Assembly: GCA_900175165.2 (NCBI GenBank)
Contig: FWWN02000599.1
Span: 1 to 64,000 of the forward strand
Source: Rhizomucor pusillus
Taxonomy: Eukaryota; Mucoromycota; Mucoromycetes; Mucorales; Lichtheimiaceae
Direction of reading: 5' to 3'
Length of the DNA: 64,000 bases
Part shown: piece by piece, positions 31,880 to 43,109 of the stretch
How positions within the stretch are numbered: position 1 is the first letter of the stretch
Layout of the letters: each line of letters opens with the position of its first letter
The notes under the pieces: generated by a model
The model's database searches: none
The model's input: the letters and a program-made list of their open reading frames with translations, nothing else
What the model was told of the DNA's origin: nothing
Made by a program: the position numbers and the translations under genes

Positions 31880-32941
31880 CTGTTCCTTCTGCGGCAAGTC
31901 GTTTGCTTTAGTCGAATACCATCCAATATGTGGAAGATGAACTGCAGGCCGCCAAGGATGAGGCTCTGCTTCCGACGACCACTCACACCGTTGCGACTCT
32001 GGAACACGTCGTCCATCGATATGCTGCGCGTTATTTGGAGGCAGTTGTGCTGCTTGGAGATCACTGGTTTTTCATCACCAACGTGGATGTTTTTGTTGCA
32101 TAATAGGCGGACGCTCGATGATTGCGCGCACAACAACATCGTGCAATCCCGGCAGACTGCTGAGGCGCATATTCGCCCCAAAACCGCTTACGGTTCAGAC
32201 AACTACGAGCTATCCCTCTACATTGGGCACCTGGAGCTTTCTGTGATCGGCGGTTTCATTGGAGATATCGTATCTGATCGTTGCTCAGCTTTTTTGGGAT
32301 CTTCAATTCGGGGTCTTCCAAACACATTGCAGCAATCGCACACAACGTCTAAGATTCTTGTGCGCGCCGACGACCCTGTGGAGTATACAGCATCGAACCG
32401 TTTGCTACGACAGTATGCCAAATATTGCAGCCGCTTTCTGTGGTCTTTTCATAGCAGACGTTTTGTTTTGAAAGGCTTTCATCCTGCCAATCCATTGGAC
32501 TTCTCGAGCCATCCTTCTGTCACCAGCATGAAAAGATACCAAACACATAGCATAGTATCAAGTATTCTTGGATGCATTGCACGCTCAAGTGTGACAACGG
32601 ACGATTTGCTAACAACTTGTAATTATGTGCAAGACGAATGCTAGTTTCTCGAAAGCGTCATCCACTACTGCCACAACTTTTCGGCGGTGAAAGCATCCCT
32701 TCCCAAAGCGGCTGGCAAAACGACGTATATCACTTGTATTATCGCCATTCTAGAGTCCTTTGAACAAGCAGTGGAAACAAATGACGAAGCCAACAATCTC
32801 TTGTCAGAACTGCCAGCCCTAAAGCAAATGACAATAGCATTGATGAATGATGGATATGCCATTGCTCTCAAAAGTGCCAACGAAAAGATCATTGCCGAGT
32901 TTATCAGGGCGCATCCCATTTACAAATTGACTCCCATGTAA
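31880..32941 (+). pseudogene. Broken ORF of unknown family, C2HC-finger-like start
   Basis: Near 31880 one frame reads CSFCGKSFALVEYHPICGR, a Cys-x2-Cys-x11-His-x3-Cys zinc-knuckle shape. From 31928 another frame runs to 32941 interrupted by a single TAG at 32642-32644: first RQTAEAHIRPKTAYGSDNYE, GHLELSVIGGFIGDIVSD, then after the stop FLESVIHYCHNFSAVKASLP and ELPALKQMTIALMNDGYAIA. The length (about 338 codons) with only one stop suggests a recently broken gene. It directly abuts the IS630 scrap. I recognise no catalytic motif and assign no function. Confidence 0.4.
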
Positions 32942-33581
32942 CTTACCTACTTCCACCAATCCATATCCGTGATAATTCCCTTCAATACCTTGTACTCATG
33001 AATCCAATACTCATGATGCCATAACCCTATCGATCCCTTTCATAACTTGACTCATGAATCCAACGTGTACACTTATAACCTATGTAGAGCATCCTGGAGA
33101 AACATTCCCCAATTTGTTTCTGTTTCTATTGATGCCTAGATCCTCATGGTAGTTACAAAAAGTTGGACAAAGGACTGAAGAGCATTGAACAATTCCCTTC
33201 ATATTCATTCCTTTCTCATCTGAAGTCATTTTTCATGTTAAGGTATCTAGCTCGTACGATTGGATCTGACAGCCACGAAGACTCGATCCAAGAATTCTGA
33301 CGAGCAATACCAGCCAGCCCATGTCTGTTCCATACGTATACAAACATGGAGTACAATCCCATGCCCCAAAACGACGAGTTATAGCACCCTATGTATACTG
33401 CCAAACTCGCACTAAGGAGCCAAAGGAAAGCGGCGACTGTACACAGCCTGACACTGTAACCTGAGTCTATTGGTATTATATATAAACTACGCTGAGGTTC
33501 CTGAAAGGTTAATAAATTACTGCTTGTTAGAGCTCTTTTTTCTTCTTTAAGTGATTATCACAAACTATTCTCGATTTCAAA
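32942..33581. other. Spacer, probable 5' region of the Mutator-like element
   Basis: AT-rich, with a TATATATAAA-like stretch near 33480 about 100 bases before the transposase ATG. The terminal inverted repeat could not be identified. Confidence 0.4.
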
Positions 33582-36500
33582 ATGAGCTTTGCTAACCAAC
33601 AAACTACCGTCGATTTAACCGAGACTTTGACATCTCATGCCACTACTTTCATGGATCTTATTCAAGTGACTGAAAATGGAATAATCAGAGAAAGAATGTA
33701 TTTGTCGAAGGAGGACGTTCGTTCCGCTGTCAACGCGTATGGAGCTAAAAACAACATCGTATTCAGCACTAAAGGCTCTGGAGAGTATGCTATCACGCTT
33801 GTTTGTAAGCACTCGGGTGCTTATCGGGTTCCAAACTCGGTTACTTATGAGACTGAGACAGCCAAGCGAGTTAAGAGAAGCCAAAAGGTTGGTTGTGGCT
33901 GTTTTATCAAGGCCAAGCCAAGCAAAATGGGAGGCTGGTATATTCACCAATAGGAAAGCAACCACAACCATCCCAGTCCCAAAAGAAGAGACATGTATGC
34001 TAAGTACAGAGTCCAACTTGAAGAAGTAGAAGTGAAGATTAAAGGACTCCTTCAAGGCGGCTTGAACCCCAACGCCGTACTCACGGTCTTGAAGTCGGAA
34101 GGGGTTTATAACACTACTACGAAAGATCTCGAGAACCGTCAGTATAATTTGTTCAAGTCCGAGTACGGCAAGAAAACGTTCGATTACATCGTTAATTTGC
34201 AAGACGAGGAATATATTGTGAATTACACAACGAAAGAAACCAACGAGATTGACGTGGTATTTTTTTGCCATGAGCAGGCCGTACTCAAAGTGTGATGTAT
34301 GCCTGAAAGTTTGATCATTGACGCTACATATAAGCTCAATGCCCATAAGCTTGTCTTCGTTGACATTGTTGGAACCAGTAATGTTATGTCTAAGAAGCAC
34401 GGAACATTAGCCACGTTTGAAATAGCTGGTGCTTGGATCCGTGAAGAGCACACCTACTGCTACGAGTGGGTACTTACCTGCTTGAAGGATACGATATGGC
34501 CTACATCGCTTGAAGCTAAGATTCGTCTTCCTTCAGTTATTGTTACCGAAAATGAGAAGGCTCTTAGATCAGCGATCACAACAGTTTTTCCAACTTCACG
34601 CAACTTACTCTGCTGCATTCATTTGGAAAGAAATTTTGTGATCAATTTGATGAATGAAGTTGCAGAAACAGACAAAGATAAGAAGGAGCTTATAAAGTTG
34701 GATATATTAGCCATGTTTAAGAATATAGCCTTTAGCGCAAATAATAAGAAAAAGGCACATAATGAAGATGAAGATGCTGTATGTTAGCTAGGAGTAATCC
34801 ATATGAACATCAATGGTATTAATTCCAGATATAGGCCTTGAATAGTCATAAAGTGATCGAATCTATGGAGGATGAAGTAGTTGATTTGACTGAAAAATGT
34901 CAAAAAATAAAAAAATTGAACCAAGAATGAACAAAGCAACCGACTACATTGATCGGCACGTAAGCAGTGCTGCTATTATACTTTGTAGCTTATTCACCGA
35001 AATTAACTAATCTTGCTGTTCATTACGTCTTCTAGTATGATGAAAGAAGCAGAGCATTGGACTCAATATCATACATACAACTGTATGCATTTTAATAACA
35101 GATCTACGAATAGGTTGAGAGCTCCCATTCTTCACTCAAGCACTCGCTCCAGTCATCATCCAGTACGATTAAAGTCGCAACAGATAAGATAGACCAATGG
35201 ATGAAAAGAAGAGTAAGTATCTGATCCAGAGAAAAGAATATTATACATGAAAGTTGAGTTTTATATAACTATTGTATTAAATTATATAGGAAGATGAACG
35301 TCAGCATAAATCAACCATTGAAAGTCTTTCTTACAGAACAGACTATTTCAAACAATCCGATGTTTTTAAGAAGTTACCTGGATTGATACAATAAGTTCAT
35401 GCATTTGCCTTTGATACCATCTTCAAGGAATTAGTGAAAATTAAGACGGCCGAAGTGCCCATTACATTTCAGGAAAATTGTTCGTGCGCCGTAAGGCTTC
35501 ATTTTAAGTTACCCTGCAAGCATGCTTTGTCCTTAATACCTGGTGATATCCCTTTGTCGATCGTGGCTAGAAGATGGCCTATCAACTTTTATGAAGGAGA
35601 TAGTGGTAAGTGTCTTGCACTATATTCTCGGATCGTAATTAACTGTAATAACCGGTCTTGTAATATAATAGAAAAAGTGCCATATTCAGCAGAAAAATAC
35701 TTAACAAGCAATAGATATGATGTAGCTAATTATGAAGAAGGTAGCGTCAATTAAGGCTTTCACGTTTGCTTTATTACTAACATCCTTAATAAATAGCTCC
35801 AAACCATTTACAAGACGCAAATTCGAATAGCGTAGAAGTACAAAGTCAAACAACCATCAAAAAAGATGTAATAGTAGTCGATGAAGTATTTGAGAACGAA
35901 GAAATAGCATGTTGTAGTAGCCAAGCAGAAAATATTGTAGAAAGCTTTGTAGAAGAAGTAAAAGAAGTAAAAGAAGAAATAATAGAAGAAGTAAAAGAAG
36001 ATCTTGGTAAGTTTTAATAGACTCAATACAGAGTATTTGCATAAAGCCACAATAGATCATAGCAACTAAGTTTCTCTTATAGAACCGTACACAAAAGTAT
36101 CAGATGAGCTATTTGCTCCATCCTTTTTACCTGCATTGACGTTTGCAGAAGTTTTTGACTCGCTAGTCTCTGTCCAAGATAAATTGGACATGATCAAAGA
36201 GATAACGCAGATAGCCGCTGCAAAAAAAGGCAGAAAAGCTGAAGCATGTCCTTCCGCCTCCTATTAATGAAAATAACAAAGGGCGCCCTAAAGGCACGAA
36301 AAGAAGAGAAATACATCTAGAGATAATAGAGAAGAAAGAAGCGAAGAAATTGAAGTTGCAGGAAAAAGAAAAGTAATGTCAAGCGGCATATACATGAGAT
36401 TTCTGCTATTAACTTTTCTGTTAATAGCATACAGGGAGCTAGCAGCAATGAAAATTGTAATTAAGCCCATTATACAAGATTCACAGAAGAGAAAAATGGA

Positions 36501-36610
36501 GCTTGTGCTGGATCCAGAAGAGACGGAAATTGCGGCTTCCGCTGTATTGCGCACGCAATCTATGGGGGATCAAAACCTTAGAATGCGTGTAAAGGAAGAA
36601 ACAAAGTAAT
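33582..36610 (+). pseudogene. Mutator-like (MULE) transposase with FAR1-type N-terminus, SWIM finger and OTU-like tail, broken
   Basis: Starts MSFANQQTTVDLTETLTSHA. A FAR1-like segment follows (RERMYLSKEDVRSAVNAYGA, CKHSGAYRVPNS, GCGCFIKAKPSK) up to a TAG at about 33951. The MULE domain has SLIIDATYKLNAHKLVFVDI (first Asp), TFEIAGAWIREEHTYCYEWV, PSVIVTENEKALRSAI, LLCCIHLERNF. A TGA at about 34293 and an intron-rich or decayed stretch to 35430 follow, with VESSHSSLKHSLQS near 35120. The SWIM finger is CSCAVRLHFKLPCKHALSL (Cys-x-Cys...Cys-x-His). Then comes an acidic region, NNKGRPKGTKRRE near 36270, and in a shifted frame near 36520 DGNCGFRCIAHAIYGGSKP, like an OTU cysteine-protease active site. 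At least three lesions make it non-functional. Confidence 0.75.
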
Positions 36611-39600
36611 ATAGTAATTTTTTTGACGCTATCTTCACAAAAGCTAAGATAAAGGACACTTAAGTAACCCAATATATTGATTTCAAAGAAATACTGTTGT
36701 CGTGGTGGCCTTGATTGATAAAGCAAACCAATATCCTTGATCTCTGAATATGCTCAACGTGCAGTGTGTAGTGTGCAGTCTGCTGTGCATTGCAGTGCAA
36801 ATGTGCTGTGCAAATAGCAATTCTCGTATTTTCTGGTGCGCGAAGTGTTTCCCAAACAAAAAGCTCGCACTTGCCTCTTTACGCAGTACCAGACTGTGCG
36901 TGTACAGAATTGGTTTGCTCCACACTTCCATGCTCGTACGCACAAGACAGGTGGTGCACTCGTCCGCCCACACATAGTGGCCTGATTGATGTCCTCCCCT
37001 TATTGCTCGTTTCATCTGCGTTCTACAATGGGATTTTTTCATAAGCTGGTCAGGCAAAGCGATGTGTGCTCTAAATAGAATTTATTTGCTGATCATGCTC
37101 ACTTTATAAACGGCTGACGTTCCCTCTATTCCTGGATCCATATATCGTATAGCTACTGGTGCTCTCCCATTTCCATTGCGGGACGATCATTGCCCAGTAT
37201 GACGCACTGACGCTGCCAATTGACCAAATTCAGGACGATGACTTCTCGGCAATCCAAAAGTCTGCTGTCTACGGCATATAATGAATTGTCCAGTTTCCTA
37301 GCAACAAGGTTTGAATACTACCGTTTACGACGCTGGTCGCTGTTGTGCTCTGGAACACAACTGTAGCTTTGCCTCAATGCTTAGGATAACTACATAGCAA
37401 TCATTTGATAACCTTAATTACTATGAAATCCATCCGCACGTTTAATAGGATCATCAACATATTTACCTGACATATCCTTTTGATCTAACCCAAAGCAAGC
37501 TATTATGAGAAACCTGAGGTGATGGTGTTTATCAATGGTTCCGGTAGTAGCAAGCATTCATGGGGTAATTTAGTCGTACGTTGGGGCTACATGGAGTTCC
37601 TGGCCTTAGGGGGCTATTGTGGCCAATGGGGTTCGCAATCAAGGATGGCATTCTGTGGTTCTGCCCTTCCAAAAGTTATCATCGACGTATTGCAGCCTGA
37701 TACCCAATTTGATGTCAACGTTCCCGAGGAGCCTGTTCCCCGCGTTAAGAGCCCAAGTTTTTTGCGGGATTACACAAAGACTCCAGCTGCGTACAAATGG
37801 TCGCTCGAGAGCGAGCGTTTTGCCAAAGTCCAAACCCTCCGCGCCGCTCACCCACTCAGTCTATCAATACACTATGCAAATAATCGGTACACCAACTACC
37901 AGACTGTAGCCAGTTATGTGTTGTCAATTATTATCAGCAAGGCCTTTAACAACATCAACGTAATATGGTGTTATACTTATGCAAATATAACTTGACACAA
38001 TACAATGAAAAAGAGACAAATAAATCAATTAGAACCTGAATAGGCCAAAAGACAACTACTTTATTTACGGCTTCAATCGTGTCTTCTATTTATACTGTTG
38101 AATTGGTAATTAATTATCCTTTGATTTAAACTGAGAACAATGTCAATAACTAATCAGGTGCCTACGATCAAGGTGTACATGGCCTTTAGCACTGACCATG
38201 GCTTGCCATTGGTCTTGTAATTAATACTGATCATATATGGTGATGATTATGTGACGATCTGATCTTTTATCTTATTTAAACTAAGCTTGAGAACAACAAG
38301 ATCGAAGCTGTCAATCAAACTGTACTTCAATAAGCTTGTGATACATTTAGTTATGATCTGTCAGTCAGATCATAGTGGTAAAGGAGAGGATCTAGGCTTT
38401 GTATACAACATATGGCTCTGTCTCTCGTATACAAGCTCAAAGATATCCAGGCCGTAGCTGGTGGCGACAAGACAAAAAAACGAACTACAGCAAGACGCTC
38501 AAACGCACTTCCTTTTTCCCGATTACGCCAGCTTGCTACGACTAAAGGACCTAGCCTGGTGAAAATCTTGGATATTTTATGTGACATTGAATCATTTGTC
38601 GATATGAACCTAAGAATGACCAGCCTGGCACCATTGTTGGTGGATAATGGGTTTAGGAAAAAGGCAGTTAATATGTACAATAGTGTAGTTGCTCCTGCAG
38701 TTGGGACATTGAACCAAATCACCGTTGCGAATCTTAAAATAATATCGTTCTGAATGCATAAAAGGTGACTTTCTATGTTTTGGGCATTAGTGCAGTAGCC
38801 CCTTAAGTGCAGCTCCGAGAACACCATCAGCGAGGTTATATTCAGAAGTAGCAAGTAAATGGGTCAGCATTTACTGTTTACAAGCAAGACAACGGGAGAA
38901 AGATCAGGCAAGGCTTCCAGTAAGTGGTGGTGGTGGGTTTTTTTTTTTTGACGGAGCCGAGCACACTACTGACAAGGACCTATTTAGGAGCGACGAGTTG
39001 ATGCAAGAACGGTCCAAGTTCAGGGCAGGTGGCTCACATTCACTCGACTGGCTTAATTTGGGCCTCGTGGCTCATTTTTGATGGAATGACTCAATTTCAG
39101 ACTGCTGGCCCATTTTCTCTGGTTCTGGTCAAATTCAACTTCCAACACTGTAAGCGAGTCTGGGCTATGTACTTGTCCTAAAAATGACCTCCGTGTCAGA
39201 GTCTCAGGCTACATTCTTCTTCATAGTTGTTTGACGTGATATTGTGCGGCCCTTATGATAAGCAAGACTGCTGACATCTGACAATATGCAGAACAAGAAC
39301 GATCGTAAGGATACAGCTTTCTATCTTGTTATACCATCTTTGTTCGTTCTTGTATATTGTTACTGTTTCTATGTCTACTTCGCTTAATAGACTATTAGGG
39401 TATGGATCCATTAGCGTTTTTGTATAATCCTTGTCAATTACATGGCGTAAAGGCTCTTCTGCCGTCAGTAATGACTCGGTGCAACAAGGGAATGGTCCGC
39501 ACGATAACCAAGCAACCATCCGACTCACAGAGATCAGCAACATCAACTCAAGCAAGTGGAGATTTATTGAACTGCGACATGCTATAATTCCTATGGCCTG

Positions 39601-40036
39601 GGCAAAGCGCAACAGTAGAGATTTGATCGAAACTCTCCACGTGAGTAGGGTTTTTGGTTGTTTTTCATAAAGCAGCTGCTAACAAGCTTTTTTTTTATTT
39701 TGGTTGTATCAGCAAGGGCCATCCGCTAAGGATTCATGCGCTTTACAAATACATTAGTTCTAGCGTATTGTCAAGGATATATAAAGCGCTTAATATAGCG
39801 CTTCAAAGCCTGCTGATTACTTTGTTTCAAATAAATTGTCAATGGTCCTTCAATATGAACTTAACCTGCAAAGTGCATTTGGAGTCCGAGGCTCTTCAGT
39901 GATATGTTGATTCTCGATCCTCCCAAAACTTAACATTTTTTAAATGCAAAAACGTTGTGTTTTAAGTGAATACGACTTACATAGCGTGGCAAGCGCGACC
40001 ATCTGAGGGTAGCGACTTGATTTGAATGCGACTTAT
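36611..40036. other. Gene-poor 3.4-kb stretch with weak ORFs
   Basis: Apart from the ORF listed separately at 37519-37995, the stretch holds a 113-codon frame at 38412-38753 (MALSLVYKLKDIQAVAGGDK...) and a frame at 39431-39670 (NSSKWRFIELRHAIIPMAW...), neither with a recognised family. The region near 36750-36800 is rich in TGTGCAGT-like runs. I read it as accumulated transposon debris. Confidence 0.4.
37519..37995 (+). CDS. Uncharacterised ORF in transposon-rich DNA
   Basis: 158 codons: MMVFINGSGSSKHSWGNLVV, then QPDTQFDVNVPEEPVPRVKS, PSFLRDYTKTPAAYKWSLES, ERFAKVQTLRAAHPLSLSIH. The central part has balanced composition and could be a genuine protein segment, but there is no recognised domain, no clear splice partner and no conserved neighbour. 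It may be part of an old element. Low confidence that it is expressed. Confidence 0.25.
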   Translation: MMVFINGSGSSKHSWGNLVVRWGYMEFLALGGYCGQWGSQSRMAFCGSALPKVIIDVLQPDTQFDVNVPEEPVPRVKSPSFLRDYTKTPAAYKWSLESERFAKVQTLRAAHPLSLSIHYANNRYTNYQTVASYVLSIIISKAFNNINVIWCYTYANIT

Positions 40037-41665
40037 GCACTCTTTTCCCAGAAATCTTTGCGCGCGATACACAGAAAAAGTTGTCGCACAGAAGCGAAAT
40101 CTATTTGCATGGCGAGCAGATCACTTTTTTTGATATTCTCATATGGATATAGTTATGGTGAATTGGTAGAGAATAACGGAGAGGAACGTCACAGTTTCTC
40201 TCCGTTGCGACAGTTATCTAAGCATCTGTAGGAATGAGACACAAAGCTTTCGAAATCGTTCAGCTTTAGACTATAGGATGCTTCGCTGATTCGAGTCATC
40301 AACGTTTCATTTTCCAAGAACCTGTTGCGCTTAACTTTGCTCTTAACAACCGACCAGAACTGCTCAATGGGATTGAGCTCAGGCGAATATGATGGAAGAT
40401 GAGCACATCTATACCCTCGAGTCTCGATATACTTAGAAATATCATCAGCCTTATGAATAGGAGCATCATCCATTACCAAGTGATGGCCCTTCATGTGCTC
40501 ATGTTTATCCATCTCATCCATGGTAGCTTTAAGGAAGCTTAGATAATGTCCAGTTACAGTTCCTTTGCTTATAACTTCAGAATGACCAGCCCTCCTTCTT
40601 TTCTTGGCCGGTGCCTGTGGGAGTCTCAAGCTGCACTTAATCAGACCAGATGCAGAGACTGCACCCAAGATAGTGGTCGTTTTTGCTCTTGTTTTTGGCA
40701 CTGTAACCACTGCAGAAGACCCTTTTTTTGACCATGCCATGCTGCGCTTCATGTTAATATGGAAGGCAGGCTCATCAAGAAAGACACAGTTGTTTTTAAA
40801 GTCAATGTCGGTCATGTCCCATCTGCGCACCCAGTCAAGGCGCTCTTGAATCTTAGCCTCGCTATTTCTGTCTACAGGTTGAAACCGAGCTTTTTTAATG
40901 ACAAGTTGCATTCCTTCCTCACAAATCGATATACAGTCGTTCTGGACACCTTCACTCCCTCAAATCGTTGAAGCAGTCGCTCCATCAACTGTTCTAGGAC
41001 AATCGACGGATTCTCGTCAACGCATTCTAAAATAACTTTATTATGCTCTTCATTAAGGATACACGGACGACCAGCGCTTTTACGCTTTTTAAAAATGCTG
41101 TCAAGGTCCTTTTCATACTGTAACGCCCATCTTTGTGCTGAACGAACATGTATTCCTAGCTGCTTTGCAGCAGCTGTCGCACTCAAAACCTTCTCAAACA
41201 TCAGTTTGAAAAATCTCGCCTTATCTTGGTTCGTGTAAGTTGTGTAGGCTCGCTTGGGAGTCCGTTCTCTCATGCGAATGTCTTTGTTCTTTGGCTCGTC
41301 GACATGCGTAGCAACAGACTCATGGTTGCGGTCGCAAGATATACCACGCAAATATTCCGTGTGAGAACTAACGGTTTGAAGAGCGTACACTTCCTCTTCA
41401 ACGACATAGTCCATGGGCTCAAGACAGCCATACTCATCAACAACATTGGCCCTGCCCATCTTCATAGCGAAATTGGTTGCTCATTTCGATTTTAGAAAAT
41501 GTATAGATGAATAAAGATGAAGAAAAACCACAGCGCCTGAGAAGCTGACGTGTTTATACAGGGATGGATTTGCCAAACCTTCTTGTGCGACATCTTTTCC
41601 TGTGTAGGCGACATTTGATTTATCATCGTGCGCAAAGATTTCTGGGCAAATACAACTTCTATTTT
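40037..41665. mobile_element. Nearly complete IS630/Tc1-mariner element
   Basis: Near-terminal inverted repeats CCCAGAAATCTTTGCGCGCG at 40047 and its partner at 41625-41646 match over 22 bases with one difference. GTCGC/GCGAC motifs recur next to both ends. The interior is one transposase gene on the minus strand. The outermost bases are uncertain: on the right, further terminus-like sequence (CTCTTTTCC read inward) lies at about 41708-41720. This is the best-preserved copy of the family whose scraps lie at 1.9-2.5, 10.4 and 31.6 kb. Confidence 0.85.
40189..41484 (-). pseudogene. IS630-type DDE transposase with two frameshifts
   Basis: ATG at 41484 (MSNQFRYEDGQG), then a one-base insertion before NVVDEYGCLEPMDYVVEEEV. 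Two helix-turn-helix units follow: SATAAAKQLGIHVRSAQRWA and ENPSIVLEQLMERLLQRFEG, VKVSRTTVYRFVRKECNLSL. A second frame change occurs in the A6 run at about 40890, where one more A would join SLKK to ARFQPVDRNSEAKIQERLDW. The DDE domain is then complete: NNCVFLDEPAFHINMKRSMA (Asp 1), HHLVMDDAPIHKADDI (Asp 2), LPSYSPELNPIEQFWSVVK (Glu, about 34 residues later). The stop follows RNGEKL at 40189. All three catalytic acids are present, so only the two indels disable it. Protein length would be about 430 residues. Confidence 0.9.
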
Positions 41666-42013
41666 TGTTAACCTGCGACTTCAGAATTGGCGGGGTGCGA
41701 CTTTGATTTTGGAAAAGAGCGTATGATTTCTCCCTTCTTCGAAATGGACTCTTCGGGAGAAAAGACTACGAGCTTAATTTCCTTTTTGTTATACGTATTT
41801 GGGAAGATTATGCTTTGTATTCAGATTACTATATCCTTGTATAACCAAAATAAAATTAAGTTCGTAGTCTTCGTTCTAACCATACATCAAATAAGGCATG
41901 AGATCCCCGAAAGAGTCCAGTTACGAAGAAGGGACATCTCGAAACTTATTTTGACTGAGTTGGTATCCGTTCCTTTCTATTCTATAGCATCGCTCATTCT
42001 TTTACTTGAATAT

Positions 42014-42844
42014 GGAGGTTATCGATGACTACATTGCAAAACTCACAAACGATGGAGTTATTAATCCACACATGACGGACGACGTGAGTCTAGACAGCGT
42101 GCTTGCTACAGAAAGATCAAGGAAATCTACAAGCATACGATAATGCGAAGGTTTTATACCTATTCGTCAAAATTCATCGCTATCAATGTCTTTGGTTTTA
42201 TCCCGGCGGTCATATCATACAATACCGAAAGCCATGAACTTGCCATATTTTGGATCTTGCTTATCATGCTAATCGTAACAGTGATTCACTTGTTTGTGTA
42301 TGCTGTTGCATGCATGGTCACTGAGAATAGCATGGAGCGGATCGACTCGGTCTATAGGGACAAGAAAAACATCACCACTCCACTCCAAGCCTTAAAGAGT
42401 CATATTGGAAGCACGTACCAAATCTCCCGAAAAGGTGGAAGATCCAAACATAAAATCGTTACTGCAAGCAAGAATCAGGAGCCAGGAATCTCTTCTCCAA
42501 AGAAGCGGAGAAATTGAATGCAAAGTACAACGATCTCAAGAAAGTATATTGCCGACAAGTATTTCGTTTTATATGTGTCCTGCACTGGATGCTTGCGGAT
42601 AAAATAATCCAATTGTGCCTGGGAGCCCTATCATTCAGCATTACAGTATTACTGCTGCATCCATCTCCAGATTTAAAACATGGAGTTGATGGATATTGCA
42701 CAAATCGTGTTTACTAATTTACTGTTCTACTTAAACATTGCGCTCTTGGTTCTCCGGGCAAAAGACGAAGAAGAAACAATACAGGCTGAAGATCCGCAAG
42801 ACACCGCGAATGCGCAGTTAATTGCTAAATTGTTCAAACAATGA
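42014..42844 (+). pseudogene. Fragmented membrane protein with coiled coil
   Basis: Separate frames suggest one multi-exon or decayed gene: MEVIDDYIAKLTNDGVINPH, MTDDVSLDSVLATERSRK (42014 on); then FIAINVFGFIPAVISYN and IFWILLIMLIVTVIHLFVYA (two hydrophobic helices, 42143 on); then ARNLFSKEAEKLNAKYNDLK (coiled coil), IIQLCLGALSFSITVLLLHP (helix); and finally MELMDIAQIVFTNLLFYLNI, ALLVLRAKDEEETIQAED with TGA at 42842-42844. Junctions could not be resolved to clean GT-AG introns throughout, so either a pseudogene or an unusual gene is possible. It lies between an IS630 element and a Mutator remnant. Family not recognised. Confidence 0.4.
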
Positions 42845-43109
42845 GGAAATAGAGAGGATGGGTATGCTGTCCAAATGGCATAGCTTTCTTCCAAAGATCA
42901 CATACTCCAGTTTTCTCTTGTTATTCATTTTATGCATGCTTGTTGCTCTAGACCTGTATCGTAGAATGGCACAATAATAAGATCCAGGGCCAGATAAAAC
43001 TTCAAACTCATACTTTTCAGCTATGGTCCATTTTGATACTAGCCCTATGAGCTTGTTGTATCGCGGTTCCCTTTTAATGAACGGACCTGCTGTTTTGTCT
43101 TTTTGAGTT

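Noticed and set aside
31928..32181. Minus-strand frame with many cysteines (MGRICASAVCRDC...)
   Set aside because: It is antisense to the longer plus-strand frame and its Cys spacing fits no zinc-finger pattern.
40880..40915. Programmed -1 frameshift in the IS630 transposase
   Set aside because: The site contains A-AAA-AAG, a classic slippery heptamer, at the exact frame change. But the copy at 10.7 kb reads through the same place in one frame, and the 40-kb copy also has an unrelated one-base insertion near its start, so simple decay is the better explanation.
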